Below the pieces are notes generated by a model. That model saw nothing but the letters and a program-made list of their open reading frames with translations. It was not told where the DNA came from and did not search any database. The position numbers and the translations under genes are program-made. This document shows, piece after piece, positions 1 through 5,885 of a stretch of 7,422 nt of DNA (its first letter is position 1; the number at the start of each line of letters is the position of its first letter). The stretch lies in NCBI GenBank assembly GCA_027364815.1, contig DAHXOQ010000138.1, positions 1 to 7,422 of the forward strand, written 5' to 3'. Source of the stretch: Acidobacteriaceae bacterium. Its GTDB lineage: Bacteria; Acidobacteriota; Terriglobia; Terriglobales; Acidobacteriaceae.

Positions 1-416
1 AATTTGGTCTGAATCTGGTACCAGATTTGGGGGAGTTGCTTGTAGCTGCGCAGTTCGCTGCGCGCAATGGTGGTCATGATCTCTTCGTGAGTCATGCCGA
101 GGCAGAGGTCTGCGCCCTTGCGGTCCTTGAGGCGGAACATGTTGTCGCCCATGCCGGTCCAGCGGCCGGATTGCTCCCAGGGCTCTTTGGGGAGGAGGGC
201 GGGAAGGAAAAACTCCTGGCCGATCTTGTCCATTTCCTCGCGAACGATGGCGATGATCTTGTTCAGGGAGCGCTGACCTAGAAAGAGATAGCTGTAGATG
301 CCGGCGCCCAACTGGCGGATGTAGCCGGAGCGCAGGAGGAACTTGTGGCTGGCCACTTCGGCATCTGCCGGGGCCTCGCGGAGGGTAGGGATAAAGAGTT
401 TGGACCAGCGATGCAT
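1..416 (-). CDS. proS: Prolyl-tRNA synthetase (proline--tRNA ligase), N-terminal part, runs off left edge
   Basis: Cytoplasmic class II aminoacyl-tRNA synthetase that charges tRNA-Pro with proline using ATP. Reading from ATG at 416 gives 138 codons plus two bases with no stop. The product starts MHRWSKLFIPTLRE and continues with DAEVASHK (residues 18-25) and GYIRQLGAGIYSY (31-43), the standard bacterial ProRS N-terminus. The motif 1 helix/strand follows at about 48-76, ending in LPALLPKE. RLKDRKGADLCLGMTHEE at about 95-112 carries the T-H-E-E proline-pocket element. SYKQLPQIWYQIQTK then leads directly into motif 2, which lies outside the window together with the insertion and anticodon-binding domains. 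The start is fixed by family similarity, because no clear Shine-Dalgarno lies at normal spacing; the nearest purine run (GGCGGGAAAG) ends about 14 nt upstream. Third codon positions look more C-rich than in the neighbouring operon, as expected for a well-expressed gene. The identification is secure; only the 5' third is visible. Confidence 0.96.
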   Translation of the reverse strand, partial: MHRWSKLFIPTLREAPADAEVASHKFLLRSGYIRQLGAGIYSYLFLGQRSLNKIIAIVREEMDKIGQEFFLPALLPKEPWEQSGRWTGMGDNMFRLKDRKGADLCLGMTHEEIMTTIARSELRSYKQLPQIWYQIQTK

Positions 417-436
417 AGACAAGAGTGGGGCTTTCC

Positions 437-454
437 CGCCGGAATAGTCCGGCG
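437..454 (-). promoter_or_regulatory. GC-rich hairpin in proS 5' leader
   Basis: A perfect 7-bp inverted repeat (cgccgga / tccggcg) with a 4-nt loop lies 21-38 nt before the proS start codon. On the proS strand it is followed by GGGAAAGCCCC, which could itself pair as GGG/CCC. No T-run follows on either strand, so it is not a classical terminator. It could be a leader structure affecting proS translation, or a short dispersed palindrome. The palindrome is directly visible; any function is inference. Confidence 0.4.
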
Positions 455-571
455 CATGAGTAGGAGTTACGACTCTTTCATTCTAAATGTTCCAGTGGAT
501 GAAGTAGGCGGTTGTGATTCTTAATTGAGAGATGGGAGAAACAGTCTTTAAAAAATGGATTGCAATTTGGC

Positions 572-630
572 TCCCGCTGACGCGGGAATGGCAAGTTGGC
601 TTGCTCTGTGCGCAAGTGGCGAGTTGGCGC
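572..630. repeat. Cluster of three small inverted repeats
   Basis: Three hairpin-capable sequences follow one another. The first is tcccgc-tgac-gcggga (572-587, 6-bp perfect stem). The second is gcaag-ttgg-cttgc (591-604, 5-bp perfect stem). The third is gcgcaa-N8-ttggcgc (610-630, 6 bp with one bulge). The second and third also share direct-repeat words (gcaagt(t)ggc, agttggc). A T-rich but interrupted tract (attttgttgaatttt) follows on the plus strand. This could be a structured transcript end, an untranslated leader element or a small RNA. The individual stems are short, so chance formation is not excluded. Confidence 0.35.
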
Positions 631-752
631 AAGATTTTGTTGAATTTTGGACCGGTACTTAGACGTTGAGTTTTTTTGATAAGTATTCAATGTAGATATG
701 CCGGTTTTGGTGAGGAAAACAGGCTGTGTTTACCATCTGGTTAGCCATCTTG

Positions 753-776
753 AAAAAAACACTCAGGCGGTCCCTG
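753..776 (-). terminator. Candidate weak intrinsic terminator after tamB
   Basis: On the minus strand, 21 nt beyond the tamB stop codon, a 4-bp stem (CAGG/CCTG, loop of 5) at 776-764 is followed after AGTG by seven T residues (759-753). Position and T-run fit a Rho-independent terminator for the operon. The stem is short, so it would be weak, or the T-run may be incidental. No better stem plus T-run was found before proS. Confidence 0.35.
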
Positions 777-796
777 TACTACCCGAAATGAAAAAT

Positions 797-3700
797 TTAT
801 TTGTGGCGGCGGGTGGCTTTCAACACCATGGAGAAGACGCCGGACTCGTCACGGGCGACGAGGAGTGAAACGTGGCGGTTGATGGCGATTTCAGCCTGGA
901 TGAGTTGCTGGGATGTGGAGTTGGCGTTGGTGGCAAAGGTGAAGGTGACGGCGCGGCCGATTTGCTCAACGACGGTGACGCGCGAGGTGGTGGTTCCCTG
1001 GACGCCGAGGTAGGAGGGGTCAACCTTGACAGTGCCCGCGCCGAAAAGTTTTTGCACGCGACTGCTGACGGTGGCGTTGAGCGCTCCGTTGAGCAGTGCG
1101 TCGGTAGTGGGGCTGGAGGCATTCTCCTGCTGTTGCGTGTAGAGTCGTTGTTGCTCGTTCGTGTGGCCAAGAGCGAGGAGAGCGACGACATCGGCTTGCG
1201 GGAGCGGCGGTTCGCTGCGGTAGGTGATGGAGTTTCTGTCGAGAGAGCCGTGGATGCCGAGGGTGATTTCGTAATCCTGCACGCGTGCCGTGGCATTGAG
1301 ATTGATGATGGGCTGAATGCGGACGGGATTGTCGAAAAGAATCTCGCCATTCTCGAGGTCGTAGTGTGTTCCGGCGATGGTGGCGCTGCCTTCAGTGACG
1401 GAGATGTGACCGAGGAGCGATGGATTGGCGAGGGTGCCGCGCAGCCGGAGGTCTACGTTGCCGGCAAGTTTTGCGAATGCGTTCTGGAAGCTGAGCTGGG
1501 GCGAGGATTGGATTCGCACGTCGAGGCGGAGGTGATTGGAGGGCGCATCGAGCGGCGGAATGATGCGAATGGAATTGGATTGCGCAGCGAGAGCCGCAAG
1601 GTCGATGTCAGGTGTGATGGAAAAACGTGTGATGAGGACGTTGCCGCTGAGGAGGAGATTTGTGGGAGTTCCCTGGAGCCGGAGAGTGGTGTCGCCGAGA
1701 GCGCTGACGCCTTGTGGATAGCGGATACGAATGGATTTTCCGGTGACGGAGAGGTCGGCATAGAGGCCGTTCTGGTAAGCGAGGTAGCCGGAGAGCGAGA
1801 GGAGTCCGCCACCGCTCATGGCGGTGAGTGTGCGCACTTCCAGGCGGTTCTGATTGAACTCAAGTGTGCCCTGAAGTTGGCTGAGACCGTTGGTGAGGTC
1901 TTCAAGGGAGAGTGCGCCGTTTTGAAAGTCGATGGTTCCGGTGAGTCCGGGGCTGGCGAGGTTGCCGTGGGCCTGAATTTTGAATAAGGCCGTGCCGCTG
2001 GCGGTAAGGTCGTGGTCAAGGGTTTCAGCAAGCTTGAGATTGATGTTTCCGTTGGCGACGAGGTTGAGCGGGTGGTTGCCGGAGAGCGAAAGGTCGCCGT
2101 TGAGATTGAGGTTGGTGTTTTCACCGATGATGTGGACGGGATCGAGGGTGATGCGGTTTGAGGCGAGCGAGGCGTGGAGATTTTGCTCGGAGCGGAGTTG
2201 GACACCTTGAACGGTTGCGGAGAGCGGCGCGAGATTGGCCTGGCCTTTCATTTGCTCAGGATGCGCGAGCGGGCCGGTTAGGGTGAAGGTGCCGTCGATG
2301 GAAGAGCTTGCCGAGAGCTCTTCAAGGTGGGCAATGCGGAAGAGCGTGGCGATGTTGAAGTGCGAGAGATTGATTTGAGCCTGGGTTGGAAGGTCAGGCT
2401 TGAAGGCGGTTGTGCCGTGAGCGATGAGAACCGCGGAATCGAAGTTGGCCTGTGCGTCATAAGTGAGCGCGTGATTGGCGGCGTAGGCGGAGACCACGAG
2501 CGTGCCCGGCTGGACTGATTTGATGGAGGGGGAAGAAATGTTGGTGATGAGAAGATTATCGATGGATGCGTGGGCTTGAAAGCGCGGGTCAGAGAGTGTG
2601 CCCACGCCTGTGGCGGAGAAGTTGACTGCGCCGGAGAGATAGGGCGAGAGCGATTTGAAGGCGTTGAAGTGCTTGAGTTGGAGTCCGGCGCCGTGAGCGT
2701 CAATTGTGTAGCTCTCATTGGAGAAGTTGTACGTGCCGCGGGCCGAGAGAGAGCCTTCAGGCGCGTTGACAATCAAGCTTGAGACGTTGAGGAGCGAGTC
2801 TTTGAGGTCGCCGTGTATGTGAACGCGCGAAATAGTTTCGCCGTAAGCGGTGGCAGAGGTAAGTTGCACCCATCCGGTTCCGTTCAGAGAGCGCAAACGG
2901 CCATTGCAATCGAATTGCGTGGCGAGAATTCCGGTGACGGGATAGGTTTTTCCGGTGAGTGCGTAGATATCGCCGAGGTCGATTCCATGCGCGGTGACGT
3001 GAAGGCGGAGATTCGATGCCAGGTCGTAAGCGGGCGCGGTTGGATCGCGCGCTGGCGCCGGACCAGTGACTGCATCAAGCGAGCCATTCAGTTCGACAAC
3101 GCTCGAGGCGCGAGTGAGACGGGCGTGATCAACAAGAAGATGCCTGGCCGAGTATGTGCCAGCGGCTTCAATTGAATCCCATGGCATCCACTGCGGTTTG
3201 AGATTGTAGTCTTTTGGATTATTGGCGGCGTGCGGAGGAAGAATGAGCGAGATTTGCATGGCCGTAACGGCGCCGCTCATGTGGGGATCGAGAATGGAGC
3301 CGCCCCACAGCCCTTTGAAGTTGAACTGTGACTGATGAGCTTGATTGAGCTGAACGGGAAGTGCCGCCGCGCCGCGCTGGTTGTAACTTTCAAAGTCGAG
3401 GTCGTGCAGAAGCTGGTCGAATTCGCCGAAGTTGGAGGTGTGGAACTCGACGTTAAGTGCGGAAGGACTGGAGAGCGGATAAGCGCCGAGACGGCCATGC
3501 GCATTGAAGTGGCTTGATGGGAGCTGAAGGTCGAAGTTGCGCAGATCGACAGAGCTGTTGTTCTGGTAGTAGGTGCCATCGATGATGCCGGAGGTGGGGG
3601 CTTCGCCGGGAATCATTTTGCCGGATGGCGCGATGGCGAGTTGGCCCGCAACGCGGAGGGTACGAATGTCTCCGCCTTCCCACTCGGCTTTGGTGGGGCC

Positions 3701-5032
3701 GTTGATGAGGCCATCGAGACCGAGGCGATGGAAGTCTGTCGGAGCGACGATCTGCATCAGAGTGTCGATTGGCAAAGCGTTGAGTTGCGCGTTGACGAGG
3801 CCATCGACGGGAATGAAAACATCCCATGAGCGCATGCTGGGAAGCGCGAGGCCTGCGGGCCGCACGTTGTAATTGGGCATGCCGGGAGATGGCGCGATCC
3901 AATGATGGAGAACAACTTCGCCGGTGATGTTGCCGCCCTGTGCAAGACGCACATTGATGTTTTCAAAACGCAGAACGGATTTGTCAGCGTGGGCACGGGT
4001 ATCGAGAAGGATGCCGGAGGAGTTCAGACCACCGCCGGTGTAGGAGCCGTTATCGACGTGGACCGGGCCATCGACGTGGAAGTCGCCGGCTTTGCCTGCG
4101 GCAGTGAGGTCGAGTCGCGCGCTGCCGGCGGGAGTGTCTTCAAAACCTGTGAGCGGCTGGAGGAGCGCGAGCTCAAACTCGCCTTTGCACTTGGCGTCCC
4201 ACGCGGGATTCGTGAAGTCATGCAACGATCCGGTGGCGGAAATTCGATGGGAAATCGAAACAATTTCCAGCGAGCGGAGAAATGCGGAGTTGCGCGTGAG
4301 GTCGATCACGGATTGAAGCCGGTAGTGTGCCGTGGGCGTATCTTTGGCCGGGTTCGTGTAATCGATGTTGATGCCGTGGCGTAGTGCGAGATCGTTAAGC
4401 GTGGTTTCGAGGTGATAACTGTCAGTGGCCATCAGAGTGCGTGGCTGATAGGCGAGGGTGAAATCGAGATCGCGGGCATCGAGAGCGAAAAGTGTGCGCT
4501 GGGTGTTGATGCGAATGACGCCGTCAGTGACGATGATGTGGCCTACCTGGAGATTGAAGAGTTCATCGAGGGAGTTTTTGTCCGCTGAGTGCGTGCGTTT
4601 GGGTTGAGGAATGTTTGTGGTGCCATCGAGATTGAAGAGGAGATGGATGGAGGGCTTGCTGATTTCTAGTTTGCGCAGATGGATGCGCGGAGTAAAGAGG
4701 CCGAAGATGGTGAAGCTGGCGTGAAGACGCTCAATGCGGACGTAGGGCTCCTCGGTGGAGGGTTCGTGGCCGTGAATGATGAGGTCATCGGCTTCGGCGT
4801 CGAGGTTGAGAGGCTTCCAGTGGAAGGCAGCGATTTCAACGCGTCCTCCGGTGGCTTCTTCGAGTTGGGCAATGAGCCTGGCGCGGGCAAGTTGCTCAAA
4901 GGCCGATGAACTCAGCCAGATGAAGATTCCCATGATGGCGAGGACGATGATGAGTATCAAGGTAAGGAAGCCGCGCAGGGTGTGAATGGACCAATGCACG
5001 CGGGGATGGAAGAGGAGGCGTGTCAGTTTCAT
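797..5032 (-). CDS. tamB: TamB family protein (translocation and assembly module inner-membrane subunit, AsmA-like/DUF490)
   Basis: A 1411-residue protein, within the usual size range of TamB (E. coli about 1260). A single hydrophobic segment at about residues 21-41 (FLTLILIIVLAIMGIFIWL) anchors it in the inner membrane. The rest is periplasmic and consists of repetitive short beta-strands with the alternating polar/hydrophobic pattern of the lipid-groove repeating beta-groove family. The AsmA-like N-terminus is recognisable: TGGRVEIAAFHWKPLNL at about 61-77, then LRKLEISKPSIHLLFNLDG at about 119-137. The TamB C-terminal domain covers roughly the last 370 residues. Its marker PPLPQADVVALLALGH lies at 1275-1290, followed by a region related to the segment that contacts the Omp85 partner. 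TamB-type proteins work with an Omp85 protein in outer-membrane protein assembly and are implicated in phospholipid transport to the outer membrane. ATG at 5032 overlaps the upstream stop (ATGA) and follows AGGAGG by 9 nt, so translational coupling is likely. I see no frameshift. The TamB family call is strong; which cargo it handles here cannot be read from the sequence. Confidence 0.93.
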   Translation of the reverse strand: MKLTRLLFHPRVHWSIHTLRGFLTLILIIVLAIMGIFIWLSSSAFEQLARARLIAQLEEATGGRVEIAAFHWKPLNLDAEADDLIIHGHEPSTEEPYVRIERLHASFTIFGLFTPRIHLRKLEISKPSIHLLFNLDGTTNIPQPKRTHSADKNSLDELFNLQVGHIIVTDGVIRINTQRTLFALDARDLDFTLAYQPRTLMATDSYHLETTLNDLALRHGINIDYTNPAKDTPTAHYRLQSVIDLTRNSAFLRSLEIVSISHRISATGSLHDFTNPAWDAKCKGEFELALLQPLTGFEDTPAGSARLDLTAAGKAGDFHVDGPVHVDNGSYTGGGLNSSGILLDTRAHADKSVLRFENINVRLAQGGNITGEVVLHHWIAPSPGMPNYNVRPAGLALPSMRSWDVFIPVDGLVNAQLNALPIDTLMQIVAPTDFHRLGLDGLINGPTKAEWEGGDIRTLRVAGQLAIAPSGKMIPGEAPTSGIIDGTYYQNNSSVDLRNFDLQLPSSHFNAHGRLGAYPLSSPSALNVEFHTSNFGEFDQLLHDLDFESYNQRGAAALPVQLNQAHQSQFNFKGLWGGSILDPHMSGAVTAMQISLILPPHAANNPKDYNLKPQWMPWDSIEAAGTYSARHLLVDHARLTRASSVVELNGSLDAVTGPAPARDPTAPAYDLASNLRLHVTAHGIDLGDIYALTGKTYPVTGILATQFDCNGRLRSLNGTGWVQLTSATAYGETISRVHIHGDLKDSLLNVSSLIVNAPEGSLSARGTYNFSNESYTIDAHGAGLQLKHFNAFKSLSPYLSGAVNFSATGVGTLSDPRFQAHASIDNLLITNISSPSIKSVQPGTLVVSAYAANHALTYDAQANFDSAVLIAHGTTAFKPDLPTQAQINLSHFNIATLFRIAHLEELSASSSIDGTFTLTGPLAHPEQMKGQANLAPLSATVQGVQLRSEQNLHASLASNRITLDPVHIIGENTNLNLNGDLSLSGNHPLNLVANGNINLKLAETLDHDLTASGTALFKIQAHGNLASPGLTGTIDFQNGALSLEDLTNGLSQLQGTLEFNQNRLEVRTLTAMSGGGLLSLSGYLAYQNGLYADLSVTGKSIRIRYPQGVSALGDTTLRLQGTPTNLLLSGNVLITRFSITPDIDLAALAAQSNSIRIIPPLDAPSNHLRLDVRIQSSPQLSFQNAFAKLAGNVDLRLRGTLANPSLLGHISVTEGSATIAGTHYDLENGEILFDNPVRIQPIINLNATARVQDYEITLGIHGSLDRNSITYRSEPPLPQADVVALLALGHTNEQQRLYTQQQENASSPTTDALLNGALNATVSSRVQKLFGAGTVKVDPSYLGVQGTTTSRVTVVEQIGRAVTFTFATNANSTSQQLIQAEIAINRHVSLLVARDESGVFSMVLKATRRHK

Positions 5033-5853
5033 GGACGCGGCCCTCCTGTGGTGATTGGCGCCGGCGCGGGTGTGGATGGCGCGGAAGTAATGAGAGTGGG
5101 AGCTAGTGCGGGGTCGAGATACTCTACGTCACCTTCTTTGCGCAGGGTGGTGAGCCAGTCTTCAAGGAGGAGGTTGACTTGCTTTTCCAGAAGGACTTCG
5201 TTGATGCGCGAAGAAACGGATTCGAGAGTGGGCGCGAGCGAAGGGTTTGAGTACTGAGGCAGGAGGATGGTTTTGTAGTAGGTCTGAATCTGCTCCGGTG
5301 TGATGTGAATTCCGGCGCGGAATCTTTGCTCAATGAAGTCGAGAATCTGGAGTTGCTCGCGGATGAAGGAGTCAATTTCAGCGGCGGTCAGGTGTGATTC
5401 TGCAAGAAAGGCCTGCCAGCCTTCAGGTGTGTCACAGTGGAGGCGGACACAGGCGGGGAGTTGGGTGCGGAGTTCAGCGAGGCGGGCTTCGACGGCTTGC
5501 TGAAGCTGCGCGGGAGTCAGAAGCGGTTGATTAACGAACTGCTGACGAATCAGCGTACGGCTGATGAGATGGCCCAGAATTTCTGATGGGGCCAGGTGAG
5601 TGGTGAAATCAAGATTTGGATCGAGGATGCTCAAACGCGTTTCGCGGTCGAGATCGCTTTGTAGAATAACTTGCTGATTGACGACGACGAGTACGCGGTC
5701 GGCGATGACTGGCGCTGGAGTTTGCGTTGAAGACTGAGCCGATGCAGAAGAGAAAAGCAATAAGGCGATGGAGAGGAACAGGACGAGCGATCGCATCGCA
5801 CTCAGTAGAGGCGAAGTGGCGAGTTTGCGGAATCTGGATTGCGTCGAGTTCAT
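5029..5853 (-). CDS. SurA-like periplasmic chaperone without a parvulin domain
   Basis: Predicted 274-residue secreted protein. With ATG at 5853, a basic N-terminal stretch is followed by a hydrophobic core (SLVLFLSIALLLFSSASA, about 22-39) and a likely signal peptidase I site before Q40. The mature part opens with ADRVLVVVNQQVILQSDLD (51-69), the typical SurA/PpiC-type N-domain entry, then a helical body to about 182. HITPEQIQTYYK (183-194) follows, which in SurA-family proteins normally leads into parvulin repeats. Here about 20 residues later the chain is already in the C-terminal helix (SRINEVLLEKQVNLLLEDWLTTLRKEGDVEYL, about 215-246). No PPIase fold fits between them. A Pro/Ala/Thr-rich tail ends the protein. 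The role is probably holdase for outer-membrane proteins in the periplasm. C135 and C140 might form a disulfide. The start is uncertain: ATG 5886 (TAATG overlap with the Omp85 stop), 5853 and 5796 (compact signal peptide) are all possible and none has a good SD. The neighbours, Omp85 and TamB, support an envelope-assembly role. Confidence 0.82.
   Translation of the reverse strand: MNSTQSRFRKLATSPLLSAMRSLVLFLSIALLLFSSASAQSSTQTPAPVIADRVLVVVNQQVILQSDLDRETRLSILDPNLDFTTHLAPSEILGHLISRTLIRQQFVNQPLLTPAQLQQAVEARLAELRTQLPACVRLHCDTPEGWQAFLAESHLTAAEIDSFIREQLQILDFIEQRFRAGIHITPEQIQTYYKTILLPQYSNPSLAPTLESVSSRINEVLLEKQVNLLLEDWLTTLRKEGDVEYLDPALAPTLITSAPSTPAPAPITTGGPRP
5042..5047 (-). promoter_or_regulatory. 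Strong ribosome binding site for tamB
   Basis: AGGAGG on the minus strand, 9 nt before the tamB ATG and lying inside the last codons of the upstream chaperone gene. Together with the ATGA stop/start overlap it fixes the tamB start and points to coupled translation. It is the only near-consensus Shine-Dalgarno sequence I found at a gene start in the window. Confidence 0.85.
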
Positions 5854-5885
5854 GGTGCTCAGTTTCAGATTAAGTCCGGCGGGCA

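Larger units (their letters stand above)
417..796. other. Non-coding gap between tamB stop and proS start
   Basis: A 380-bp stretch, more A/T-rich than the flanking genes, with no convincing coding content. It should hold the end of the Omp85-surA-like-tamB transcript and the promoter and leader of proS. Visible elements are a weak hairpin plus T-run next to tamB (753-776), a cluster of three short hairpins (572-630), and a 7-bp hairpin in the proS leader (437-454). On the minus strand a TAGAAT hexamer at 485-480 could be a -10 box for proS, about 64 nt before the start codon, but no good -35 stands at the right distance. The longest reading frame here (690-478, minus) would start with TTG without an SD and spans the hairpins, so I regard it as spurious. 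Confidence 0.7.

Noticed and set aside
27..281. Plus-strand reading frame of 84 codons at the left edge
   Set aside because: It is antisense to proS, whose frame is unmistakable, and has no start signal.
480..485. TAGAAT on the minus strand as a -10 box for proS
   Set aside because: It matches a -10 well, but no acceptable -35 stands 16-18 nt upstream, and a single hexamer is too common by chance to call a promoter.
671..677. Run of seven T on the plus strand as a terminator
   Set aside because: No stable stem lies directly before it on the plus strand, and no plus-strand gene ends there.
478..690. Minus-strand reading frame of 70 codons in the gap before proS
   Set aside because: TTG start without an SD, no family resemblance, and it covers the inverted repeats of the spacer.
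872..1987. Plus-strand reading frame of 371 codons antisense to the tamB 3' end
   Set aside because: It opens with GTG without an SD, its product is a low-complexity Gly/Glu/Val/Asp-rich chain, and it lies opposite the conserved TamB C-terminal domain. It is explained by codon bias of the real gene.
3902..4384. Plus-strand reading frame of 160 codons inside tamB
   Set aside because: No recognisable protein features, and it is fully antisense to clear TamB coding sequence.
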